Source of the DNA: Solirubrobacter soli DSM 22325
Lineage (GTDB): Bacteria > Actinomycetota > Thermoleophilia > Solirubrobacterales > Solirubrobacteraceae
Assembly (NCBI RefSeq): GCF_000423665.1
Contig: NZ_AUIK01000008.1
Coordinates: forward strand, 62,001 to 126,000
Direction: 5' to 3'
Length of the DNA: 64,000 nucleotides
Made by a program: the position numbers and the translations under genes. The notes under the pieces were generated by a model. It was given only the letters and a program-made list of their open reading frames with translations. It did not search any database and was not told where the DNA came from. Within the stretch, counting starts at the first letter, position 1. Every line of letters begins with the position of its first letter. This document shows positions 24,095 to 32,389 of this stretch, piece after piece.

Positions 24095-26108
24095 CGACCG
24101 CTTCCAGCACGGCGCGGGCGCGGGCGGCGACGTTCTCGCCCGTGAAGCCGAAGTGCTTGTAGAGGGCGCCGGCCGGGGCGCTGGCGCCGAAGGACTCCAT
24201 CGCGACGACGTCGCCGTGGTCGCCCACCCAGCGGTGCCAGCCCAGCGCCGCGGCGGCCTCGACGGCGACGCGGGCCTTCACGCCGGGCAGGAGCACGCTG
24301 TCGCGGTACTCCTGGTCCTGCTCGACGAAGCGGTCCAGGCAGGGCGCTGAGACCAGGCGCACCTTGACGCCCTCCTCGGTGAGGAGCTTCTCGGCGTCGT
24401 GGGCGATGTGGACCTCCGTGCCGGAGGCGATCAGGATCAGCTCGGGCTCGCCCTCGCAGTCCTTCAGGACGTAGGCGCCGCGGTCGATCGCGTCGGCCGG
24501 CACGGCGCTCGGGTCCCACGTGGGGACGCCCTGGCGGGAGAGCGCGAGGGCCGTGGGCGTGTGCGTGGCCTTGAGCGCGAACTGCCAGGCGAGCGCGGTC
24601 TCGTTGAAGCCGGCCGGGCGGACGACGTTGATGTTCGGCGTCGCGCGCAGGGCCGCGAGCTGCTCGATCGGCTGGTGGGTCGGGCCGTCCTCGCCCACGC
24701 CGATCGAGTCGTGCGTGAAGACGAAGGTGCTCGGGATCCGCATGATCGCGGCCAGGCGCAGCGACGCCTTCATGTAGTCGCTGAAGATGAAGAAGCCGGC
24801 GCCGAAGGCCCGCAGCCCGTGCAGGTTGAGGCCGTTGACGATCGCCCCCATGCCGTGCTCGCGGATGCCGAAGTGGAAGTTGCGGCCGCCGTAGGAGCCG
24901 TTCTCCACGCTGCCGCCGCCGTTGATCAGCGTCAGGGTCGACGGGGCGAGGTCGGCCGAGCCGCCGACCAGCTCGGGGACCTGGCCGGCCGCCCACTGGA
25001 TGACGTCCTGGGACGCCTTGCGGGTGGCGATCGCGCCCGCCTCCGGCCCCTTCTTCGGGACGTCGGCGTCCCAGTCGGCCGGGAGCTCGCGGCGCAGGAT
25101 GCGCTCGAACTCGGCCGCCTCGGCGGGGAACTCGGCCTTGTAGCGGTCGAACTTCGCCTGCCAGGCCGCCTGGCGCTCCTTGCCGAGCTCGACCTGCTCG
25201 CGGAAGTGGGCGAGCGCCTCGTCGGCGACGTAGAAGGGCTCCAGGCTCGGGTAGCCGTAGACCTCCTTCGTCAGGCGGATCTCCTCCTCGCCGAGCGGGG
25301 AGCCGTGCGCGCCGTGCGTGTCCTGCTTGTTCGGCGAGCCGGGGGCGATGTGGGTGCGGACGATGATCAGGCTCGGGCGGTCGGTGACCTCGCGGGCGTT
25401 GTTGAGCGCCTGCTCGATCCGGTCCAGCCCGATGTCCTCGCCGAGGTTCTGGACGTGCCAGCCGTACGCCTCGTAGCGCGAGGCGACGTCCTCGGTGAAC
25501 GAGAGCTCGGTGTTGCCCTCGATCGAGATGTGGTTGTCGTCCCAGAAGCTGATCAGCTTGCCGAGGCCGAGGTGGCCGGCGAGGCTGGAGGCCTCGGACG
25601 CGACGCCCTCCTGAAGGTCGCCGTCGGACGCGATCACGTACGTGTAGTGGTCGACGATCTCGTGGCCTTCGCGGTTGAAGCGCTCCGCGAACATGCGCTC
25701 GGCCAGCGCCATGCCGACCGCGGTCGAGATGCCCTGGCCGAGCGGCCCGGTGGTGGTCTCGATGCCGGCCGCGTGGCCGTACTCGGGGTGGCCGGCGGTC
25801 GGCGAGCCGAGCTGGCGGAAGTTCTTCAGGTCGTCGAGCGTGAGGCCGTACCCGGTCAGGTACAGCGTCGAGTACAGGAGCATCGACGCGTGCCCGCAGC
25901 TGAGCACGAACCGGTCGCGGTCAAACCAGTCGGGCTGGCTCGGCGAGTGGTCCATCACCCGCGTGTAGAGGACGTAGGCGAGCGGCGCGAGCGCCATCGG
26001 CGTGCCCGGATGACCGGAGTTCGCCTTCTGGACCGCGTCCATGGACAGAGCGCGGATCGTGTTGACGCAGAGCTCGTCGAGGGTGGTCCGATCTTCTGCG
26101 ACGGACAA
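24081..26108 (-). CDS. tkt: Transketolase
   Basis: 675 residues, full family length. Thiamine-diphosphate motif: [17 protein letters not shown] [20 protein letters not shown] with [42 protein letters not shown] and [19 protein letters not shown] mark the Pyr and active-site regions. It transfers two-carbon units between sugar phosphates. The start is a TTG at 26108 with GGAGG seven bases before it. It lies 1.7 kb upstream of pgi in the same orientation, but a chemoreceptor gene separates the two. Transaldolase, usually next to tkt in actinobacteria, is absent here. Confidence 0.94.
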   Translation of the reverse strand: MSVAEDRTTLDELCVNTIRALSMDAVQKANSGHPGTPMALAPLAYVLYTRVMDHSPSQPDWFDRDRFVLSCGHASMLLYSTLYLTGYGLTLDDLKNFRQLGSPTAGHPEYGHAAGIETTTGPLGQGISTAVGMALAERMFAERFNREGHEIVDHYTYVIASDGDLQEGVASEASSLAGHLGLGKLISFWDDNHISIEGNTELSFTEDVASRYEAYGWHVQNLGEDIGLDRIEQALNNAREVTDRPSLIIVRTHIAPGSPNKQDTHGAHGSPLGEEEIRLTKEVYGYPSLEPFYVADEALAHFREQVELGKERQAAWQAKFDRYKAEFPAEAAEFERILRRELPADWDADVPKKGPEAGAIATRKASQDVIQWAAGQVPELVGGSADLAPSTLTLINGGGSVENGSYGGRNFHFGIREHGMGAIVNGLNLHGLRAFGAGFFIFSDYMKASLRLAAIMRIPSTFVFTHDSIGVGEDGPTHQPIEQLAALRATPNINVVRPAGFNETALAWQFALKATHTPTALALSRQGVPTWDPSAVPADAIDRGAYVLKDCEGEPELILIASGTEVHIAHDAEKLLTEEGVKVRLVSAPCLDRFVEQDQEYRDSVLLPGVKARVAVEAAAALGWHRWVGDHGDVVAMESFGASAPAGALYKHFGFTGENVAARARAVLEAVATRS

Positions 26109-26153
26109 CGAGGGCCTCCAGGGGTTCGCGGGTTCGAGGACGGGCGGTCCGAG

Positions 26154-26159
26154 ACGCTA
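26154..26159 (-). promoter_or_regulatory. tkt -10 box (TAGCGT)
   Basis: TAGCGT identical to the pgi -10, about 45 bases before the TTG start. Transcription at about 26147 would leave a leader of about 39 nt containing the GGAGG ribosome-binding site. The remaining 26160-26289 stretch has no gene; it contains a few short GC-rich dyads and nothing I can name. Confidence 0.35.
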
Positions 26160-26289
26160 GCGCGAGTGCTCGCTCAGGTGCGCGGCGATCCGCGGCTACC
26201 CCCTAAGTGGGTGGCGTCTCAGGCGTAAGGGGTGTCCGGTGCCAGGTCGGCCTGAGTGCCCGATGTGGGGGTTCCGTCTCAGCCCGAAT

Positions 26290-26457
26290 ATGGTCAGCAT
26301 GCATCCGACCCTCATGGCTATGTACGCCGACGCTCGCCAGCAGAGCCTTCGCTCCGCCGCCGAGTCACGCCGGGGCCGCGTGGTCCGTTCCGGCACCCGC
26401 CGATTCATCGTCCTTCCGCGTCGCCCGCGCCGTTCGGCGCGGGTCGCGCACGTCTAG
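26290..26457 (+). CDS. Small basic hypothetical protein
   Basis: 55 residues from ATG 26290, or 52 from ATG 26299. The start MHPTLMAMYADARQQSLRSA resembles short actinobacterial proteins that begin with a H-P-x-L-M-x-x-x-A-x-x-R-x-x-x-L helix. The rest is very arginine-rich (GRVVRSGTRRFIVLPRRPRR) and might bind nucleic acid or membrane. GAATAT at 26286-26291 is placed as a -10 for the second ATG. No function known. Confidence 0.45.
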   Translation: MVSMHPTLMAMYADARQQSLRSAAESRRGRVVRSGTRRFIVLPRRPRRSARVAHV

Positions 26458-26491
26458 AAGCGCGTAACAAAGCGCCCTGTAGCCTGACTAC

Positions 26492-26902
26492 ATGGGCATG
26501 GAGACTGTTCAGAAGACTGACGCGCAGTGGCGCGAGGAGCTGACGCCCGAGCAGTACCAGGTACTGCGTAAGGCCGGAACCGAGCGGGCGTTCACCGGCA
26601 AGTACTGGAACAACCACGACGACGGCATCTATCGCTGTGCCGGCTGTGGCGCGGAGTTGTTCGGGTCCGACACGAAGTTCGAGTCGGGCTCGGGCTGGCC
26701 GAGCTTCACCGAGCCGAAGGTGGCCGAGGCGGTCACGCTCAAGCGCGACATCTCGCACGGGATGATCCGCACCGAGGTCGAGTGCGCCCGCTGCGGCGGC
26801 CACCTGGGCCACGTGTTCGACGACGGCCCGCGCGACGCCGGCGGGCTGCGGTACTGCATGAACTCGTGCGCGATGGACTTTCAGCCCACCGCTTCCGAGT
26901 AA
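26492..26902 (+). CDS. msrB: Peptide-methionine (R)-S-oxide reductase MsrB
   Basis: 136 residues. Two zinc Cys pairs are present (CAGCG and [10 protein letters not shown]), the [10 protein letters not shown] substrate loop is intact and the catalytic cysteine lies in [11 protein letters not shown]. It reduces methionine-R-sulfoxide in proteins using thioredoxin. The extra cysteine three residues after the catalytic one (C-M-N-S-C) is uncommon, since most MsrB have C-I-N-S-x. TAGCCT at 26480-26485 lies six bases before the ATG, so the message is probably leaderless. Its 3' end overlaps the convergent SRPBCC gene by 22 bp. Confidence 0.93.
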   Translation: MGMETVQKTDAQWREELTPEQYQVLRKAGTERAFTGKYWNNHDDGIYRCAGCGAELFGSDTKFESGSGWPSFTEPKVAEAVTLKRDISHGMIRTEVECARCGGHLGHVFDDGPRDAGGLRYCMNSCAMDFQPTASE

Positions 26903-27342
26903 GCCCGCAGCAGGCCGTTCCACCCGCCTTCTCCGCCGACGGCGCCCTTGAGCTCGTCGGCCGCGGTGTGGCGGTCCAGGTGCCGGTGCTCGAGGGTGAC
27001 GCGGGTCGCGTCGCCCTCGGGCGTGAAGGTCACGTCGATCTCGCTGGAGCGCGCCGGGTCGGTCTCGCACTGCCACGTGCCGCCGATCCGCCATTCGAGC
27101 GTCAGGCGCGTGGGCGGGTCGTAGGTCAGGATCGCGCCCCATTCGGTCGTGCTGCCGTCGGTCCCGACCTCGTACCAGCGCATCGTGTCCGGGTCGATCA
27201 CGGCCCTGGCCAGATCCGCCTGGCCGATCTTGTGGCTGCGCGGCCACCAGCTGTCGAACTGCTCGGCGAAGACGAAGAACGCCCGCTCGGGTGTGGCGTT
27301 GACGGTGATCTCGCGGCGAACTGCCGAGTCCGTTGCCTGCAT
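26881..27342 (-). CDS. SRPBCC (AHSA1-like) protein
   Basis: 153 residues. [52 protein letters not shown] and [20 protein letters not shown] are the strand/helix pattern of AHSA1/CalC-type SRPBCC proteins. A short C-terminal helix ([14 protein letters not shown]) closes the pocket. It follows an ArsR gene by 13 bp, and AGGAGG is well placed before its ATG, so the two form an operon. This ArsR-SRPBCC pairing is common in actinobacteria; the ligand or partner is unknown. Confidence 0.85.
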   Translation of the reverse strand: MQATDSAVRREITVNATPERAFFVFAEQFDSWWPRSHKIGQADLARAVIDPDTMRWYEVGTDGSTTEWGAILTYDPPTRLTLEWRIGGTWQCETDPARSSEIDVTFTPEGDATRVTLEHRHLDRHTAADELKGAVGGEGGWNGLLRAYSEAVG

Positions 27343-27355
27343 GCCTCGTTTCCTC

Positions 27356-27652
27356 CTACGTGGGGTTCTCGACCGCTTCCTTGAAGGCGGCCAGGGCGTG
27401 CATCCAGAACGCGTCGAAGTAGTCGCGCAGCTGGGCGATGCCGCTCGGATCGAGCTGGTAGAGACGCTTGGTGCCCTCGGCGCGATCGGTGACCAGACCC
27501 GCCTGCTTGAGCACTTTCAGGTGCTGTGACACCGCCGGGCGGCTCACCGGGAGGTCCTTGGCGATCTCGTTGACCGGCGTCGGGCCCTTGGCCAGGCGCT
27601 CGAAGATCGCGCGGCGCGTCGGGTCCCCCAGAGCGTCGAATCCGTTAGTCAT
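27356..27652 (-). CDS. ArsR-family regulator of the SRPBCC operon
   Basis: 98 residues: FDALGDPTRRAIFERLAKGP, then HTH AKDLPVSRPAVSQHLKVLKQ and wing AGLVTDRAEGTKRLYQL. No metal cysteines. The C-terminus YFDAFWMHALAAFKEAVE is the helix typical of ArsR proteins paired with AHSA1 proteins. An operator of repeated CTTAC/GTAAG half-sites lies directly upstream of its ATG and next to the divergent ABC transporter. Confidence 0.88.
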   Translation of the reverse strand: MTNGFDALGDPTRRAIFERLAKGPTPVNEIAKDLPVSRPAVSQHLKVLKQAGLVTDRAEGTKRLYQLDPSGIAQLRDYFDAFWMHALAAFKEAVENPT

Positions 27653-27654
27653 CG

Positions 27655-27678
27655 CTTACCGTAAGTTGTAGCTTACGG
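27655..27678. promoter_or_regulatory. ArsR operator with CTTAC/GTAAG half-sites
   Basis: CTTAC-C-GTAAG (27655-27665) overlaps CCGTAAG-TTGTAG-CTTACGG (27659-27678). Both are perfect dyads sharing the middle half-site. TACGGT on the minus strand (27663-27658) lies five bases from the ArsR ATG, and TACGGT on the plus strand (27703-27708) lies eight bases from the divergent ABC ATPase ATG. Confidence 0.55.
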
Positions 27679-27716
27679 AGGGCGGGTGTGTCAACTCGCG
27701 GGTACGGTGGACTCGG

Positions 27717-28385
27717 ATGGCTGTCGTCGCCGCCTCGGGCGTGGTGAAGACGTTCGGAGAGGGCCGCGCCGCGCGGCGGGTGCTCGACGGCGCGTCTCTG
27801 AACGTGGAGGCGGGCGAGGTCGTCGCCATCCTCGGCCGGTCCGGCACCGGCAAGTCGACGTTCCTGCACCTCGTGGGTGGGCTCGACCGGCCCGAGGCGG
27901 GTGAGATCTCGGTCGCCGGCGTCGCCGTCACGGGCGCGTCCGAGCGGGCGCTGTCGCGGCTGCGTAGAACCCGTATCGGGTTCGTCTTCCAGTTCTTCCA
28001 TCTGCTGCCCGAGTTGTCGGGAGAGGCCAACGTGCTCCTGGCCGGGCGGGTGCGGGGTGCGTCGGTCGATGCGGCGGCGCGGGGACATGAGCTGATCGAC
28101 CGGCTCGGGTTGCGTCCGGTGGCGGGGTCGCTGCCGCACCAGCTGAGCGGCGGCGAGCAGCAGCGGTTCGCGATCGCGCGGGCGCTGGTCAACGACCCGG
28201 CGCTGCTCTTGGCCGACGAGCCGACGGGCAACCTGGACGTGACGGCGGGCGCCGAAGTCCTGCGCCTGCTGCGCTCCGGCGCCGACGAGGGCCGCGCGGT
28301 CGTGATGGTCACCCACGAGGCGTCCGCGACCTCGATCGCCGACCGCGTCCTGACGCTCCGCGACGGCCTGCTGGTCGAAGCGTGA
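27717..28385 (+). CDS. ABC transporter ATP-binding protein (LolD/MacB type)
   Basis: 222 residues with Walker A GRSGTGKST, Q-loop FVFQFFHLLPELSG, signature LSGGEQQRFAIARALV, Walker B LLLADEPTGNLD and H-loop VTHEAS. These are the features of MacB/LolD-like ATPases that pair with FtsX-type permeases. It starts divergently from ArsR with a short spacer, and its stop shares GTGA with a 44-codon ORF leading to the permease. It powers export or membrane extraction rather than import. Confidence 0.92.
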   Translation: MAVVAASGVVKTFGEGRAARRVLDGASLNVEAGEVVAILGRSGTGKSTFLHLVGGLDRPEAGEISVAGVAVTGASERALSRLRRTRIGFVFQFFHLLPELSGEANVLLAGRVRGASVDAAARGHELIDRLGLRPVAGSLPHQLSGGEQQRFAIARALVNDPALLLADEPTGNLDVTAGAEVLRLLRSGADEGRAVVMVTHEASATSIADRVLTLRDGLLVEA

Positions 28386-28516
28386 GCACGCGCGTCGCCG
28401 CCCGCGGCCCCACAGTGCGTGTCGCCGCCCGCGGCGTCACCCCGCGCCGCCTCACCCCGCGGGTCGCCGCCGGCCGCCTCACTCCGCGCGTGGCCGCCCG
28501 CCGGAGCCCGCGGTGA
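28382..28516 (+). CDS. 44-codon Arg-rich ORF bridging ATPase and permease
   Basis: The GTG at 28382 overlaps the ATPase stop (GTGA) and its own TGA overlaps the permease GTG (GTGA). It encodes 44 residues of repeated RVAARG and TPR/LTPR units such as VTPRRLTPRVAAGR. With four-base overlaps at both ends it behaves as a coupled reading frame. The repeats look like the same kind of slippage expansion as elsewhere here, so it may instead be a translated linker without function. Confidence 0.4.
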   Translation: MSTRVAARGPTVRVAARGVTPRRLTPRVAAGRLTPRVAARRSPR

Positions 28517-30813
28517 TCCGCGACGCCCTCGCCGCCCTGCGTGCGCGGCGGTCGCGCACCCTGCTGGCGGCGGTCGGCGTGCTCGCCGCGTCGCTCGTCG
28601 TCGGGACCGCGACCACGGTCGGGTACTCGCTGGCGACCGGCTTCGATCGTGCGGCGGAGCGGTCGGACCTGCCCGACGTGCTCGCCCGCTTCACCCGCGC
28701 GCCGCGCGCCGAGGTCGACGCGCGCGTCTCGGCCCTCCCGAACCTCGAGGCGCGCTCCTACCGGAACGAGCAACTCAACCAGCGCGTGTCCTCCGGCACG
28801 CACACGACCGGGAAGGGCGCGGTGACGGCCGTGCTCGGCGGGCGGCGCGGGTACCTGATCAGCGACGGGCGCGACCTGCGCGACGGCGAGGTCGGCGAAG
28901 CCGTCATCGAGCGCGGGCTCGCTCGCGAGTGGGGCATCGGCCCCGGGGACACGATCACCGTGCACGGCGGGCGCAACCGCCTCGGGCTCGGGGAGTTGCG
29001 CGTCGTGGGCGTGGCGGTCTCGCCGGACAACGTCGCGTTTCCTTTGGCGAGCGCGGCGCGGGTCTACGTGTCCGAGCAGGAGTTCATCAACGCGTTCGGG
29101 CTCGGCCGGCGGGTGCGCCCGAACACCGCGCTGCTCTGGCTGAACGACCCGTCGAAGACCGACGTGACGTTGACGCAGGCGCGGGCGGTCGCGTTCGGTC
29201 TCGGAAAGCTGCAGTTCATCACCCGCACAGGCGTCCGGATCCTCCTGTCGCAGGCGGCGGGGATCGTGATCTCGCTGCTGGTCGCGTTCTCCTTGGTCGC
29301 GCTGTTGGCGGCGGGGACGATGCTCGCCGCGGGCGCGCACTCGGAGGTCCAGCGACGCCTCACCGGCTTCGGCGTCCAGCGCGCGCTCGGCTTCGGACCG
29401 GGGCGGATCGCCGCGCAGCAGGCCGTCGAGGCCGCGGTCGTGGCCGTCCCAGCCGCTGCGCTGGGCATCGCACTGGGCGCCGTCGTCGTCGCCAAACCCG
29501 CGGCCGACCTGCTCGCGGCGCTGAACGAGGTCGGCCCGGGCGTCGCGCTGATCGCCCCGCTCCTCGCCGCCCTGCTCGCGGTGGTCCTGGTCGTCGTGAC
29601 CGCCGCCACCTGGCCCGCCTGGCGCGCTGCGCGCCGCCCGCCGGTCGAGATCCTCCGCGGCGGCGACCTCGCCCGCCGCCCCCGCCACCGCGCTCGAAAG
29701 GGGTCAGACCCCGTATCTGCGGGTGGTGGGTTGTTCGCGCTGGGTGTGCGGTTCTCCACCGCGGCGCGGGGGCGGTGGGTCGCCGCCGTCGCGACCATCG
29801 CCGTGTGCGCGGGCGTGGTGACGTTGATGCTCGCGCTCGCGTCGTTGCTCGAGCGGTTGCGGGAGGACCCGGGGACCGTCGGGAAGCGCTATCAGCTGGC
29901 GGTGTCGCTCGATGCGGGGACGATCCCCGACGCGCGGCGCATCCCCGGCGTCGATGCCGTCGGGCAGCGGTACTCGATCGACGCGGCGGACTCGTTCCGG
30001 CTCGGAGAGCCCGTGCGGCTGGTCGCCTATCCCGGCGATCACACGCAGTTCGAGGACCCGCCGCTCGCCGAGGGGCGAAGGATTCGGGGGCCGAACGAGG
30101 TCGAGGTCGGGCAGGGGATGGCGGACGCGCTCGGGCTGCGGCCCGGCAGCGTGCTGGCGACACAGATCCCGGACGGCGGCGAGGTGCGCTTTCGCGTCGC
30201 CGGCGTCGTGCGCGCGCTGGAGAACGACGGGCGGATCGCGTGGGTGCGGCCCGACAAGCTGCTCGCCCTGCGCCCCGACCTCAGCCCGCAGGTCGTCGTG
30301 CGGCTGAAGTCCGGCGCGGACGCGGCCGCCGTGACGCGGCGTCTGCGGGAGTTGGGTGCGGCGTTCGCCACCGTCGGCGCCGCGCAGACCGACAACGCCG
30401 CGTTCCTGTCCGTGCTCGCGGCGGTGCTGCGCGGGGTCGGGCTCGCGGTCGGTCTCGTCTGTCTCTACGCGCTGATCCAGGCGCTGACGGTGACGGCGCG
30501 AGAACGCCGCGGGGCGGTCGCGCTGCTGCGGGCGGTGGGCGCCGACGGCCCCTCGGTTGGCCTCGTCCTGGCCGGCGCGGCGATCGCTGTGGCGATCCCC
30601 GCCGCGCTCGCGGGGATCGCACTCGAACTGCTCGCCTTCGGCCCGCTCGTCGCCCGCCTCGCCGCGGGCTTCGCGGCGCTGCCCCTGTCGCCGACCCTCG
30701 GCCAGCTCGCGCTGGTGACCGGCGGCCTGCTCGCGCTCGCGGTGCTGGCCACCGCGCTGGTCGCACGACGAGTGCTGCGCGAACCCGTCGTCGCGGGGCT
30801 GCGGGAGGAGTGA
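28513..30813 (+). CDS. FtsX-like ABC transporter permease (duplicated)
   Basis: 766 residues in two halves, each an extracytoplasmic MacB-type domain followed by three membrane helices, the first half preceded by a further helix. Helix groups lie at about 15-38, 245-400 and 630-760. TLLAAVGVLAASLVVGTATT begins the first half and ALGVRFSTAARGRWVAAVAT the second. DGRDLRDGEVGEAVIERGLA is the typical periplasmic-like domain of these exporters. The halves are joined by a linker (residues about 391-405) encoded by a GGGGTC-A-GACCCC palindrome. It works with the upstream ATPase. Cargo unknown; lipid or peptide are family possibilities. Its stop overlaps the next gene. Confidence 0.88.
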   Translation: MIRDALAALRARRSRTLLAAVGVLAASLVVGTATTVGYSLATGFDRAAERSDLPDVLARFTRAPRAEVDARVSALPNLEARSYRNEQLNQRVSSGTHTTGKGAVTAVLGGRRGYLISDGRDLRDGEVGEAVIERGLAREWGIGPGDTITVHGGRNRLGLGELRVVGVAVSPDNVAFPLASAARVYVSEQEFINAFGLGRRVRPNTALLWLNDPSKTDVTLTQARAVAFGLGKLQFITRTGVRILLSQAAGIVISLLVAFSLVALLAAGTMLAAGAHSEVQRRLTGFGVQRALGFGPGRIAAQQAVEAAVVAVPAAALGIALGAVVVAKPAADLLAALNEVGPGVALIAPLLAALLAVVLVVVTAATWPAWRAARRPPVEILRGGDLARRPRHRARKGSDPVSAGGGLFALGVRFSTAARGRWVAAVATIAVCAGVVTLMLALASLLERLREDPGTVGKRYQLAVSLDAGTIPDARRIPGVDAVGQRYSIDAADSFRLGEPVRLVAYPGDHTQFEDPPLAEGRRIRGPNEVEVGQGMADALGLRPGSVLATQIPDGGEVRFRVAGVVRALENDGRIAWVRPDKLLALRPDLSPQVVVRLKSGADAAAVTRRLRELGAAFATVGAAQTDNAAFLSVLAAVLRGVGLAVGLVCLYALIQALTVTARERRGAVALLRAVGADGPSVGLVLAGAAIAVAIPAALAGIALELLAFGPLVARLAAGFAALPLSPTLGQLALVTGGLLALAVLATALVARRVLREPVVAGLREE
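29697..29713. repeat. Palindrome GGGGTC-A-GACCCC inside permease gene
   Basis: AAAGGGGTCAGACCCCG at 29697-29713 encodes K-G-S-D-P of the inter-domain linker. The same core appears in intergenic regions at 56757-56775, 56814-56828 and 58307-58329. Here it is coding and in frame. Confidence 0.7.
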
Positions 30814-32327
30814 CCGTGCACGCGAGCGTCGACATCCGCGAGCAGAGCGCGAGAAACTCGACGCTCGCGCGCGACGAGGCGCGCGGCGGCGCGGAGGCGC
30901 ACGGCGGCGCGGAGACGCGCGGCGGCGCGGCGAGCGCCACGCGCGGTGTGGCGCGGGCGCTCACGACGCTCGCCGCCGCGGCGGTGCTCGCGGCTTGTGG
31001 CGGCGACCAGCGACCGGCCGCCACGCCCGCGGGCGGGTCGACGCTCCAGGCCACGTATGTCGACAAGGACGGCGACGGGTTCCTCGAGCGTGGGGCGGGC
31101 GAGCCGTTCGTCGACCGCGGGCGGCGCGCGAAGCTCGGCGCCACCCTGGCCACGTTCGCGCAGCTCACGGACACGCACGTCAGGGACGAGGAGTCGCCCG
31201 CGCGGGTGCCGTTCCTGGACCGGATCGGGGCGCCGTTCACGTCGACGTTCCGCCCGCAGGAGGCGTTCAGCACGCAGACGCTCGACGCGGCGGTGAGGGC
31301 CGTCAACCAACAACGCCCGCAAGCCGTCTTCATCACCGGCGACATCACCGACAACGCCCAGCGCAACGAGCTGACGATGGCGCTGGACACGCTGAACGGG
31401 AAGACGGTCCACCCCGACACCGGCAAACGCGGATACGACGGGGTCCAGGACGCGGACGAAGCCGACCCGTTCTACTACCGCCCCGACCACGACGCCCCCA
31501 CCCACCCGGGCGCGATCGAGCAGGCGCAACGCCCGTTCAAGGCCGCCGGTCTGAACGCGCCGTACTACCCGCTGGTCGGCAACCACGACGTGCTGGCGCA
31601 GGGCGAGGTCCCGCCCACCCCGGCGATCGACGCCTTCGCGACCGGCGACCGGCTCGTCCCCAGCCTGGACCCCGACCTCCGCCCACCCACGAGAGAGGTC
31701 GACGCCAAACAGGCCGTCGCCGCGCTCCTGTCGGGCAGCGTCCCCCTCGACACGGTCCATACGCCTCCCGACCCGGACCGCGCGATGAACAAGCCCGGCG
31801 AGGCGGAACGCCGCCTCGGCCACCCGAACATGGACTACACGGTCGACCTCGGCGCCCGCGTCAAAGCGATCCTGATCGACACGGTCAACCGCGACGGCTC
31901 CTCCCAGGCCCGCATCACGCCGCCGCAGATCGAGTGGTTGAAGACGCAACTGAACACCCCCAAATGGGTCCTCGTGTTCAGCCACAACCCGCTGACCGAC
32001 GCCGCGCTCGAACAGCTCGACGCGCACCCCAACGTCGTCGCCAGCATCGCGGGCAACAGCCACAAGAACCGGATCGCGCAACGCGGCCGGTACTGGCAGA
32101 TCACCACGTCATCCCTCGCCGACTTCCCGGAACAGGCCCGGATGTTCCGTCTCAGAGCAACGGATGACGGCGTCGCCCTCGAAACCTGGATGGTCGATCA
32201 CGACGGCAGAGGCCTCGCGGGCATCAGCCGCGAGCTCGCCTACCTCGATGCGCAGGGCGGCCGTCCTCAGCATTTTGCGGGGAAACGGTCTGACCGGAAC
32301 GCAACGCTCTTTTTGTCAGATCCGTAA
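30810..32327 (+). CDS. Lipoprotein metallophosphoesterase
   Basis: 505 residues from the GTG overlapping the permease stop. A GTG at 30948 would give a clean lipoprotein signal (VARALTTLAAAAVLAAC, lipobox L-A-A-C) without the 46-residue Ala/Gly/Glu/Arg repeat tail. The catalytic domain has LTDTHVRDEESPARVPFLDR, TGDITDNAQ, GNHDVLAQ, FSHNPL and GNSHKNRIAQRG, the calcineurin-like set. It resembles TIGR03767 metallophosphoesterases. Anchored outside the membrane, it would hydrolyse a phosphomonoester or diester. The chosen start is uncertain; the catalytic part is not. Confidence 0.82.
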   Translation: MTVHASVDIREQSARNSTLARDEARGGAEAHGGAETRGGAASATRGVARALTTLAAAAVLAACGGDQRPAATPAGGSTLQATYVDKDGDGFLERGAGEPFVDRGRRAKLGATLATFAQLTDTHVRDEESPARVPFLDRIGAPFTSTFRPQEAFSTQTLDAAVRAVNQQRPQAVFITGDITDNAQRNELTMALDTLNGKTVHPDTGKRGYDGVQDADEADPFYYRPDHDAPTHPGAIEQAQRPFKAAGLNAPYYPLVGNHDVLAQGEVPPTPAIDAFATGDRLVPSLDPDLRPPTREVDAKQAVAALLSGSVPLDTVHTPPDPDRAMNKPGEAERRLGHPNMDYTVDLGARVKAILIDTVNRDGSSQARITPPQIEWLKTQLNTPKWVLVFSHNPLTDAALEQLDAHPNVVASIAGNSHKNRIAQRGRYWQITTSSLADFPEQARMFRLRATDDGVALETWMVDHDGRGLAGISRELAYLDAQGGRPQHFAGKRSDRNATLFLSDP

Positions 32328-32389
32328 TCGCAACACCCGCCTCCCGCTTCCGTTCTTAAACGCAAGCAGTCATTCGAGAGGAGAAGTAC

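Noticed and set aside
28419..32327. 1302-residue open frame across permease and phosphoesterase
   Set aside because: The first 790 codons are out of frame with the clearly conserved permease and have Arg/Ala-rich shadow composition; only the last part is a real gene.
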